From: Oscillospiraceae bacterium
GTDB lineage: Bacteria > Bacillota_A > Clostridia > Oscillospirales > Oscillospiraceae
NCBI GenBank assembly: GCA_902789835.1
Contig: CADAPN010000276.1
Coordinates: forward strand, 1 to 5,745
Direction: 5' to 3'
DNA: 5,745 nt
Shown here: piece by piece, positions 1 to 4,761 of the stretch
How positions within the stretch are numbered: position 1 is the first letter of the stretch
Layout of the letters: each line of letters begins with the position of its first letter
Position numbers and translations under genes: made by a program
The notes under the pieces: model-generated
The model's input: the letters and a program-made list of their open reading frames with translations, nothing else
Told to the model about the DNA's origin: nothing
Databases searched by the model: none

Positions 1-498
1 GATCAGTTCGGCAACCCCGCCAACGCCGCCGCGCACCGCGAGACCACCGGTCCGGAGATCTGGGAAGATACGGACGGCAAGGTGGATCTGTTCGTCGCCG
101 GTGTGGGAACCGGCGGAACGATCACGGGCGTGGGCGAATACCTGAAGGCCAAAAATTCCGAGATCCGCATCGTCGCGGTAGAACCCGCTTCTTCTCCGGT
201 GCTGAGCAGAGGCATCGCCGGCCCGCACAAGATTCAGGGAATCGGCGCCGGTTTTGTGCCGAAGGTGCTGAACACCGCCATCTACGACGAAATCATCACC
301 GTCGAAAACGAAGCCGCCTTCGAGACCGGGCGGAAGATCGGCCGGACGGAGGGCGTCCTTGTCGGCATCTCTTCGGGCGCCGCGGTCTGGGCCGCTGCCG
401 AGCTGGCAAAACGCCCGGAGAACAAGGGCAAGACCATCGTCGTCCTGCTGCCGGACACGGGGGACCGCTACCTGTCCTCCCCGATGTTCGAGGTGTGA
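1..498 (+). CDS. cysK: Cysteine synthase A (O-acetylserine sulfhydrylase), 3' part, cut by window start
   Basis: This is the C-terminal 165 residues of a PLP-dependent O-acetylserine (thiol)-lyase, which makes L-cysteine from O-acetylserine and sulfide in the cytoplasm. The frame is open from base 1, so the gene begins outside the window; the family is usually about 300-310 residues. Visible family signatures are the opening DQFGNPAN...[10 protein letters not shown] block, the glycine-rich [10 protein letters not shown] loop (about residues 32-41) that holds the PLP phosphate, the GISSGAA segment (about residues 122-128) whose serine contacts the pyridine nitrogen, and the C-terminal [13 protein letters not shown] motif. 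The stop codon is one base before the cysE start, so the two genes are almost certainly cotranscribed and translationally coupled. No frameshift or missing key residue is seen. A cysteine synthase B or cystathionine beta-synthase-like identity is less likely given these motifs. Confidence 0.95.
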   Translation, partial: DQFGNPANAAAHRETTGPEIWEDTDGKVDLFVAGVGTGGTITGVGEYLKAKNSEIRIVAVEPASSPVLSRGIAGPHKIQGIGAGFVPKVLNTAIYDEIITVENEAAFETGRKIGRTEGVLVGISSGAAVWAAAELAKRPENKGKTIVVLLPDTGDRYLSSPMFEV

Positions 499-499
499 G

Positions 500-1372
500 A
501 TGGATCACACCCTGGAAAACCTGATTAGTAGCGCCGCCGTGCAGCTGGAGGCGGCTGAGCCGTCGGAAGCTCAGGATTTCTGCGGCTTTCGGCAGCGCGC
601 GGCAGAGATGACCGATCTTTTCATTGAGGCTCTCTTCCCCCGTCACGCCGCCGCCCCGATCCGCCGGGAGGATGCCCTCCGCCAGGCGGCGGAGCTCCTG
701 GACACCTGCCTGCGGGTCGTCCTGCCCCCGTCCGCAAGGCCGGAAAGCGTCGTGCGCAGCATGCTGGAAAGCCTTCCCGAAATTCGCCGTCAGCTCGGCA
801 CCGATCTGGAAGCGGCGTACCGCGGCGACCCCGCCGCACGCAGCATCGACGAGATCATCCTCTGCTATCCTGCCTTTCTCGCCATCAGCACCTACCGCCT
901 GGCCCATGTGCTGTACCGGGAGCGTATTCCGACCCTGCCGCGTGTCATGACCGAATACGCCCACCGCCTGACGGGCATCGACATCCACCCCGGCGCTCAG
1001 ATCGGCGACTCGTTTTTCATTGATCACGGCACCGGCGTCGTCATCGGCGAGACCACCACCATCGGCGAGAACGTCAAGCTCTATCAGCACGTGACGCTGG
1101 GCGCCAAGAGCTTCGATGTCGGAGAGGACGGAACCCTCGTCAAAGGGATCAAGCGCCATCCCGACATCGGCGACCGGGTGGTTATCTACTCCGGTGCCAC
1201 CATCCTCGGCGGAAATACGCACATCGGCAACGACTGCGTCATCGGCGGCAGCGTCTGGCTGACCCATTCTGTCGAGGCCGGGAAGATGGTCCTGGCCAGG
1301 ACCGCCGTCACCGACAGTTCCCTGACCCGTGACATCACCGCCGTGTCCTCGTTCGACAGCGCCATGCTGTGA
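500..1372 (+). CDS. cysE: Serine O-acetyltransferase (long-form SAT)
   Basis: The 290-residue enzyme acetylates L-serine with acetyl-CoA to give O-acetylserine, the substrate of the adjacent CysK. The ATG at 500 follows the cysK stop by one base and has GAGGTG (490-495), inside the end of cysK, as its ribosome site. Residues 1-155 form the helical N-terminal SAT domain, which includes RGDPAARSIDEIILCYPAF (108-126). From about 160 the hexapeptide repeats of the left-handed beta-helix begin (DIHPGAQIG, IDHGTGVVIGE, NVKLYQHVTLG, DRVVIYSGATILGG). Likely catalytic residues by alignment with E. coli CysE are D161, the D175-H176 pair and H220 in RHPDIG. The insertion between LGAKS and KGIKRHP is typical of the longer anaerobe-type SATs. 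The protein ends in SSFDSAML and lacks the terminal isoleucine that lets classical SATs dock into CysK. An imperfect palindrome, TGACCGGTCCGGTCA (1370-1384), covers the stop codon. Confidence 0.94.
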   Translation: MDHTLENLISSAAVQLEAAEPSEAQDFCGFRQRAAEMTDLFIEALFPRHAAAPIRREDALRQAAELLDTCLRVVLPPSARPESVVRSMLESLPEIRRQLGTDLEAAYRGDPAARSIDEIILCYPAFLAISTYRLAHVLYRERIPTLPRVMTEYAHRLTGIDIHPGAQIGDSFFIDHGTGVVIGETTTIGENVKLYQHVTLGAKSFDVGEDGTLVKGIKRHPDIGDRVVIYSGATILGGNTHIGNDCVIGGSVWLTHSVEAGKMVLARTAVTDSSLTRDITAVSSFDSAML

Positions 1373-1407
1373 CCGGTCCGGTCACACTTTTATTCCTCAT
1401 AAAGGAC

Positions 1408-1441
1408 TCCGGCTGCGTACATACACGCAGCCGGAATTTTT
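1408..1441 (+). terminator. Rho-independent terminator of cysK-cysE
   Basis: An 11-bp perfect stem (TCCGGCTGCGT at 1408-1418 with ACGCAGCCGGA at 1425-1435) encloses the loop ACATAC and is followed by ATTTTT. The T-tract lies on the + strand side, so it ends the cys operon. On the - strand the hairpin is followed only by GTCCTTTATG, so it would be a weak terminator for the convergent lactonase-like gene that ends at 1456. Confidence 0.9.
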
Positions 1442-1455
1442 CTGTCATGATGATT

Positions 1456-2298
1456 CTATATTGAGATGACTCGCCGTGCGGCCGCTTCCGGATCATGGCT
1501 GCACAGAACCGCGGTGCAGGCGGGATCGGCGGCCATTTCCGCAATCCACTGCAGGCTTTTGTTCTGCCAGTCCCGTGAAAAGCCGAATCCCGGCGTAATC
1601 ATCTCCTGCCAGTTGCGCGGGGAAAACGCCGCATCGGCAGCCAGCAGCACAAACTGTCCGCCGCTTCGCAGGATGACAGCCGCCTGTCCGTCGGTATGCC
1701 CGGGGACATTCACCAGCTGAACGCTCTCATCCTCAAACAGATCGATCGCCCAGCGGTTGGGCCCGAGGGGCGAGCCCCGGTAGAAGAGCCGCTCGATCCG
1801 CGGGTCATACCACAACTTCCGGGGCTGCCGGGTCTTGAACACCGTGCGGCAGGACCAGAAGTACTCATCTTCCGGCAGAACGATGCGCTTTGCCCCGCTC
1901 AGATGCCGCAGTCCGGACACATGATCGGGATCCAGATGTGTCAGAATGACGCAGTCCAGGTCTTCCGGCCGGATGCCCATGGCCGCCAGCTGCTCATGAA
2001 CCGCCATCCCCTCCGGCAGAAACGGATGAAACAGGGCCGCAAGATGAGGCGGCAGGAGCTCCTGCACGGCCTTCAGGTCATAGACGCCGTGAGGACTGAT
2101 CTCCCGGCACCAGCCGGTATCCACGAGAATCAGGCCTCTGGGATGTTCCACCAGATACACGCAGACGGGCAGAGTCAGGCGGTCTTTATCCGACGCTGTA
2201 AGCTGCTTTGCCGTGTTCTTCAGGTCGATGGCATTTCCGTAGGGAACCGTTTCCGAAACCCGAATGCAGCCGCAGCGGAGAATATATATGTTCGACAT
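1456..2298 (-). CDS. MBL-fold metallo-hydrolase, acyl-homoserine-lactonase-like
   Basis: This 280-residue protein has the metallo-beta-lactamase fold and resembles the N-acyl-homoserine lactonase (AiiA/AttM-type) subgroup; it is probably a cytoplasmic lactone or ester hydrolase. Visible landmarks are VYLVEHPRGLILVDTGW (47-63), the metal motif THLDPDHVSG with H121, D125 and H126, H201 in PGHTDGQ, the bridging D222 in LLAADAAF, and H268 in SHDPEAA. The usual HxHxDH motif reads HLDPDH here, so the second histidine is an aspartate (D123); that variant occurs in parts of the MBL superfamily and need not abolish activity. The ATG at 2298 has AGAGGG directly against it and a better GAGGAG 13 bases upstream, so ribosome-site spacing is unusual. 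The gene lies 104 bases downstream of the co-directional SDR gene with no clear terminator between them, so cotranscription is possible. The true substrate is not shown by the sequence, and nothing else suggests quorum signalling. Confidence 0.9.
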   Translation of the reverse strand: MSNIYILRCGCIRVSETVPYGNAIDLKNTAKQLTASDKDRLTLPVCVYLVEHPRGLILVDTGWCREISPHGVYDLKAVQELLPPHLAALFHPFLPEGMAVHEQLAAMGIRPEDLDCVILTHLDPDHVSGLRHLSGAKRIVLPEDEYFWSCRTVFKTRQPRKLWYDPRIERLFYRGSPLGPNRWAIDLFEDESVQLVNVPGHTDGQAAVILRSGGQFVLLAADAAFSPRNWQEMITPGFGFSRDWQNKSLQWIAEMAADPACTAVLCSHDPEAAARRVISI

Positions 2299-2402
2299 CC
2301 CTCTGTCACTGCTCCTCAGATAATTTCCCGCCCGATGCAGTTGAAGTAAATCTTCCCCACATCTCCTACAAAAGGCAGTAAAAAAGCCCTTTGAGTTCCC
2401 GC

Positions 2403-3470
2403 TTATGCCGCCATGGCGGCGGACGCCGGCAGAGTTACGATGCCCTCCTCGATCATCCAGTCGATCTCTTCGGCAATGCTCTGCGCCATCGGGCGGGGAT
2501 TGTAGCCCAGTTCTTTCATAGCCTTGGAGGAGTCGAATTCGTTGTTGCGCACCAGATTGTACACGGCAAAGCTGGTCATGCGTTGGGGTTTGTGGGTCAT
2601 TTTCTCGGCCACATCGCTCAGCTTGCCGATCATTCTGCCGACAGAAGCAGGCAGGATGGTTTTGATGGTAGGCAGACCCGTGTGCGCGGAGAGGATATCG
2701 AAGACCTCTTTCATGTTGATCTGATCGCCGCCCAGGATGTAGCTCTCGCCTGTGCGGCCATCCTTGCAGGCGCGGAGGATCGTCTCGGCCATGTCGCGGT
2801 TGTCGGCGCAGTTGAAGGTGCCTTCGACCCCGGCGGGCATTTTGCCCTCGGTATACTCGCGGATGACGCCCGCCACATTGCCGAAGGTGTAGTCCATCGG
2901 TCCGGAGATGCCGCTGGGGAGGATTAGGCAGCCGTCGATCTCGCCATTATGAATGGCGTCCAGCACCAGCTGGCAGGAAGCCGCCTTGGTCTGATCGTAG
3001 AGGCCGATGACTGTGTTGGGATCGTAGTGGTCCACTTCCTTGATGGCGGTGCCCATGGGCTGCTCGGGAATGGCACCCGTGGAGCCGATGAAGATGAGTC
3101 GCACATTGTGCTCACGGCACTTGTCGACGATGTATTGGGTGCCGTCCACGTTCACATGCCAGATCTTTTCCGCCACCAGCGTACTCACGGAGACCATGGC
3201 AGCGCAGTGGATGCAGTAGACAGAAGTGTGCTCGGGAAGATCGGCGAACAGGTTTTCGAGAGAAGTGAGATCGGTCACGTCGCCCTCGATGACCTCGGCC
3301 TCCTTTGGCAGGTGTTTTGCCGCTTCCTCGCCCCGCAGGACGAAAGCGCGGACAGGCAGCTTTCTGCTGACCAGGCTGCGGACGATGGCGCTGCCGAGAT
3401 TTCCGGCCGCTCCGGTGACAATGTAGAGCTCATTGTTGGTATTGGCAACGGTGTTGATGGCGGTATTCAT
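2403..3470 (-). CDS. NAD(P)-dependent epimerase/dehydratase-family extended SDR
   Basis: The 355-residue protein is an extended short-chain dehydrogenase/reductase, of the dihydroflavonol-reductase / nucleotide-sugar-epimerase type. The Rossmann motif TGAAGNLG occupies residues 19-26, GDVTDL (63-68) matches the adenine-side acidic position, HCAA is at 88-91 and NVDGT at 107-111. The catalytic set is S130/T131 with Y158-x-x-x-K162 (YDQTK). ILPSGISGP (about 184-192) fits the usual substrate-side loop. The C-terminal part carries a conserved-looking YNPRP-type segment and ends in an alanine-rich tail. The ATG at 3470 is well supported by GGAGGA (3478-3483) with a 7-base gap. A short alternative N-terminus is unlikely because the Rossmann motif sits at the usual distance from this start. 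Substrate is unknown: such enzymes act on sugars, hydroxy-ketones, flavonoid-like or sterol-like compounds. The gene diverges from hsp20 and shares its 5' region with it. Confidence 0.93.
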   Translation of the reverse strand: MNTAINTVANTNNELYIVTGAAGNLGSAIVRSLVSRKLPVRAFVLRGEEAAKHLPKEAEVIEGDVTDLTSLENLFADLPEHTSVYCIHCAAMVSVSTLVAEKIWHVNVDGTQYIVDKCREHNVRLIFIGSTGAIPEQPMGTAIKEVDHYDPNTVIGLYDQTKAASCQLVLDAIHNGEIDGCLILPSGISGPMDYTFGNVAGVIREYTEGKMPAGVEGTFNCADNRDMAETILRACKDGRTGESYILGGDQINMKEVFDILSAHTGLPTIKTILPASVGRMIGKLSDVAEKMTHKPQRMTSFAVYNLVRNNEFDSSKAMKELGYNPRPMAQSIAEEIDWMIEEGIVTLPASAAMAA

Positions 3471-3510
3471 GATTGATTCCTCCGTATATTAAAGTAGTTT
3501 GTTTTTTGTT

Positions 3511-3527
3511 CCATCCCTTTGGGATGG
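3511..3527. repeat. Perfect 7-bp inverted repeat in the SDR leader
   Basis: CCATCCC-TTT-GGGATGG is a perfect inverted repeat with a 3-base centre, lying 41-57 bases upstream of the SDR start codon. No T-tract follows it in either direction (the - strand continues AACAAAAAAC), so it is not a terminator. It could be an operator, or a 5'-UTR hairpin if transcription starts upstream. Its role is inferred only from position. Confidence 0.55.
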
Positions 3528-3606
3528 TCATAAGATACCAGAGGAATGTTTGTGAGTTTTTCACGTTATGTTTGAGAAATGTTAAAATCGCGGGAACGAA
3601 AGAAAA

Positions 3607-3641
3607 ATGCGATGTTCACAATTATATGCGATTCTTGTTCA
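3607..3641. repeat. Short direct repeat ATGCGAT / GTTCA in the divergent control region
   Basis: ATGCGAT occurs at 3607-3613 and again at 3626-3632 (period 19), and each copy is followed by GTTCA (directly at 3614-3618, and after four bases at 3637-3641). The repeat flanks a TATAAT on the - strand. A two-turn spacing would suit a tandem regulator site, but the repeat is short and lies in AT-rich DNA, so chance is a fair alternative. Confidence 0.35.
3621..3626 (-). promoter_or_regulatory. Possible -10 box for the SDR gene
   Basis: The - strand reads a perfect TATAAT here, which would start transcription near 3614 and give a leader of roughly 145 bases containing the 3511-3527 hairpin. No good -35 box lies 16-18 bases upstream (ACAAAC at 17), so this is a weak candidate. 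I found no better promoter for the SDR gene. Confidence 0.25.
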
Positions 3642-3658
3642 TGGTTTGTTTATAAAAA

Positions 3659-3685
3659 TTAGCACTCTCGACTTGACAGTGCTAA
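3659..3685. promoter_or_regulatory. CIRCE element (HrcA operator)
   Basis: TTAGCACTC (3659-3667), nine bases, then CAGTGCTAA (3677-3685) matches the CIRCE consensus TTAGCACTC-N9-GAGTGCTAA at 17 of 18 arm positions, with one mismatch at the first base of the right arm. CIRCE is the binding site of the heat-shock repressor HrcA. Its right arm overlaps the -35 box of the hsp20 promoter, a position that would block RNA polymerase. This predicts heat-inducible hsp20 expression under HrcA control. The SDR gene reads away from the same element and might also be affected. Confidence 0.94.
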
Positions 3686-3700
3686 AACTTGTGCTATAAT
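3673..3700 (+). promoter_or_regulatory. Sigma-A promoter of hsp20
   Basis: A perfect TTGACA (3673-3678) and a perfect TATAAT (3695-3700) are separated by 16 bases. The start point is expected near 3707. The -35 box lies within the CIRCE element, so the promoter is strong but repressible. Confidence 0.92.
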
Positions 3701-3712
3701 AACAATCGAACA

Positions 3713-3816
3713 GAGGAAATAGAGATCGAATGAATGACCTCCTTCCCCCTTGCTCTGGTAACAACAAAATTCCGATGTGGACCATAAGCTGTACGGCAAG
3801 CAGGCGGCCCGCGTGA
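3713..3816 (+). other. hsp20 leader: ribosome site and ATG out of frame with hsp20 (28-codon ORF)
   Basis: GAGGAA (3713-3718) followed 12 bases later by ATG (3730-3732) looks like the natural translation start of the CIRCE-controlled transcript. Read from this ATG the frame gives a 28-residue peptide beginning MNDLLPPCSGNNKIP and stops at TGA 3814-3816, inside the hsp20 coding region in another frame. The alpha-crystallin frame has a TAA at 3759-3761, so it cannot be reached from any start before that. A single extra A in the A4 run at 3766-3769 would join the two frames into a 139-residue protein, close to the normal Hsp20 length. This is therefore either a recent frameshift, a sequence error, or a genuine upstream ORF. 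A second ATG at 3734 is in yet another frame and soon stops. Confidence 0.5.
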
Positions 3817-4148
3817 TGAAGACCGACCTGAAGGATCACGACGATCACTATGAACTGGCGGTTGATCTGCCAGGCTTCAAGAAGGATCAGATTGATCTTC
3901 AGCTGCAAAACGGCTACCTGACCATCACCGCGAGCAAAGGCGTTGAGGAAGACGACAAAGACAAGCAAGGCAAGATCGTCCACCAGGAGCGTTATTCCGG
4001 CTCCATGACCAGAAGCTTCTATGTCGGTGATCATGTGACGGAAGAGAATGTAAAGGCCAAATTCGAAGACGGCGTTCTGCGGCTCGAATTTCCGAAGGAA
4101 GAGACCATCAAGCTGCCTGAAAAGAAAACGATCATGATCGAAGGATAA
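3777..4148 (+). CDS. hsp20: Hsp20/alpha-crystallin family small heat-shock protein
   Basis: The visible 123-residue frame encodes an ATP-independent cytoplasmic holdase that binds unfolding proteins under stress. From the GTG start, the alpha-crystallin domain covers about residues 13-107: MKTDLKDHDDHYELAVDLPGF at the front, NGYLTI (45-50), the dimer-loop segment with QERYSGSMTRSFYVG (70-84), and the signature AKFEDGVL (94-101). The C-terminal I-x-I anchor used in oligomer assembly is IMI (119-121). The usual N-terminal arm of 25-40 residues is nearly absent. GTG 3777 is the first in-frame start after the stop at 3759-3761, but it has no ribosome site, while a proper ribosome site and ATG sit upstream in another frame. 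The 5' end may thus be damaged although the rest is intact. Expression is predicted to be heat-induced through CIRCE. Confidence concerns the family, not the start. Confidence 0.9.
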   Translation: MDHKLYGKQAARVMKTDLKDHDDHYELAVDLPGFKKDQIDLQLQNGYLTITASKGVEEDDKDKQGKIVHQERYSGSMTRSFYVGDHVTEENVKAKFEDGVLRLEFPKEETIKLPEKKTIMIEG

Positions 4149-4169
4149 AGTCCAAACATAGCGTATTAT

Positions 4170-4200
4170 GGGCGCCCCGATTTTTCGGAGCGTCTTTTTT
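4170..4200 (+). terminator. Rho-independent terminator of hsp20
   Basis: GGGCGC-C-CCGA (4170-4180) pairs with TCGG-A-GCGTCT (4185-4195), with one C/A mismatch and two G-T pairs, around a TTTT loop, and is followed by a run of T to 4200. It lies 22 bases after the hsp20 stop, so hsp20 is monocistronic and separate from the next operon. Confidence 0.88.
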
Positions 4201-4230
4201 GTATTCGTCCTTCTCTCTCCTCCGCTAACT

Positions 4231-4257
4231 CTGATCAGATTGATCTTACCAGATCAG
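4231..4257. repeat. Inverted repeat CTGATC-N15-GATCAG upstream of the small operon promoter
   Basis: CTGATC at 4231-4236 and GATCAG at 4252-4257 are inverted copies, and the spacer contains AGATTGATCT, itself nearly palindromic. The left arm is also part of the 8-base palindrome CTGATCAG. The repeat ends 14 bases before the -35 box at 4272, a place where activator or repressor sites are common. It is followed by TTTTATTT, so a weak backup terminator for hsp20 is the alternative. Confidence 0.4.
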
Positions 4258-4271
4258 TTTTATTTCGGTGA

Positions 4272-4300
4272 TTGACAGCGTCGGAGAATCAAAGTATAGT
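4272..4300 (+). promoter_or_regulatory. Sigma-A promoter of the small-membrane-protein / ATP-cone operon
   Basis: TTGACA (4272-4277), a 17-base spacer and TATAGT (4295-4300) form a near-consensus promoter. The start point is expected near 4307, leaving a leader of about 25 bases before the ATG at 4333. Confidence 0.9.
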
Positions 4301-4309
4301 AACACTATA
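4295..4309. promoter_or_regulatory. Perfect inverted repeat over the -10 box (candidate operator)
   Basis: TATAGT-AAC-ACTATA is a perfect 6+3+6 inverted repeat. Its left arm is the -10 box itself and its right arm covers the expected transcription start. A dimeric repressor bound here would block transcription. The half ACACTATA resembles one arm of NrdR boxes, but the full NrdR consensus is not present, so the regulator is unknown. Confidence 0.45.
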
Positions 4310-4332
4310 AGAACATAAGGAGGCGCCGAAAC

Positions 4333-4458
4333 ATGATGGATTATCAACAGGTCAGGAAACGTGTCGAGGAAGAAGACAAGGTGTTGAGGAAGATCGTAAT
4401 CGAGACCGGGATCGGAATGTTTCTGGCCCTGCTTATTGCGATTTTTATTGTTCGGTAA
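4333..4458 (+). CDS. Small single-pass membrane protein (41 aa), unknown function
   Basis: This short gene has full expression signals: a near-consensus promoter, an excellent TAAGGAGG ribosome site at 4316-4323, nine bases before ATG 4333, and a stop at 4456-4458. A second ATG at 4336 (spacing 12) is possible. The product has a highly charged N-terminal half (residues 3-20: DYQQVRKRVEEEDKVLRK), probably helical and cytoplasmic, then a hydrophobic stretch IVIETGIGMFLALLIAIFIV (21-40) long enough to cross the membrane, and ends in a single arginine. There is no cleavable signal peptide pattern. I do not recognise the family. It is separated by 30 bases from the ATP-cone gene, which has its own ribosome site, so both are on one transcript and may act together, for example by bringing a partner to the membrane; that role is inference. 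Confidence 0.8.
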   Translation: MMDYQQVRKRVEEEDKVLRKIVIETGIGMFLALLIAIFIVR

Positions 4459-4488
4459 CTGCGGAAGGCTTGAAGAAAGGAGAAAAAC

Positions 4489-4755
4489 GTGAAGATCACA
4501 AAAAAGAACGGGCATGAGGCCATGTATGATGACGAGAAAGTCATCAGCAGTATTCTGAAAGCGAATGAGGGAACATCCGAAAAAACGCTTACCCGGACGA
4601 TTGCGGCAAGCATTGCAGCGGACGTTTTCTCCCGCCTCACTGCGGAGAATACCATCATTACCACCGCGGAAGTTCGCGAATGTGTGGATCTTATCCTGCG
4701 GGAAAGAGGATATACCGAAACGGCAAAGCGCTATACAGAATACAAAAAACCATGA
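4489..4755 (+). CDS. Free-standing ATP-cone domain protein
   Basis: The 88-residue product is almost entirely one ATP-cone, the nucleotide-binding regulatory domain found at the N-terminus of ribonucleotide reductase subunits (NrdA, NrdD) and in the repressor NrdR. It starts at GTG 4489 with AAAGGAG (4476-4482) six bases upstream. Family features are I3-T-K5-K6-N7-G8 matching the VxKR(D/N)G strand, Y13-D14-x-x-K17 matching the (F/Y)(D/N)xxK helix start, SILKAN (21-26), an IAADVFSRL helix, TTAEVRECVDLILRERGY (58-75) matching the EIQDxVExxLxxxG helix, and the AKRYTEYKK end (79-87) matching the AxxYxxYR end. No reductase or zinc-ribbon domain follows: translation stops and a terminator comes next. 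By family it should bind ATP or dATP in the cytoplasm. It may be a detached regulatory domain for a reductase, or an adenine-nucleotide sensor of another process. It is the second gene of an operon with the 41-residue membrane protein. Confidence 0.88.
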   Translation: MKITKKNGHEAMYDDEKVISSILKANEGTSEKTLTRTIAASIAADVFSRLTAENTIITTAEVRECVDLILRERGYTETAKRYTEYKKP

Positions 4756-4761
4756 TAAAGC

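Noticed and set aside
296..1267. Long open frame on the - strand across cysK and cysE
   Set aside because: It is antisense to two clearly recognised enzymes, has no ribosome site or family motif, and its arginine/glycine/alanine-rich translation is the usual shadow of GC-rich coding sequence.
1696..2349. Open frame on the + strand opposite the MBL-fold gene
   Set aside because: The opposite strand carries the full set of metal-binding motifs; this frame shows no domain and is a shadow.
2376..2398. Possible terminator after the SDR gene (AAAGGC...GCCCTTT with A/T runs)
   Set aside because: The stem has a bulge and only six pairs, and the T-run falls in the loop rather than after the stem.
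2407..2420. 14-base palindrome GCCGCCATGGCGGC at the end of the SDR gene
   Set aside because: It encodes the alanine-rich tail (A-A-M-A-A) and is explained by the repeated GCC/GCG codons; its two-base centre is too tight for a hairpin.
2949..3476. Open frame on the + strand opposite the SDR gene
   Set aside because: The SDR on the other strand has all catalytic and Rossmann motifs and a strong ribosome site; this frame has none.
3760..3777. Classical programmed -1 frameshift site for hsp20
   Set aside because: No X-XXY-YYZ heptamer occurs in the required frame (codons read AAC AAC AAA ATT) and no downstream stimulatory structure is evident; a simple one-base loss explains the data better.
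4295..4310. Full NrdR box in the ATP-cone operon promoter
   Set aside because: Only the half ACACTATA fits; the symmetric partner is TATAGT with a 3-base centre, and the second box usually found about 30 bases away is missing.
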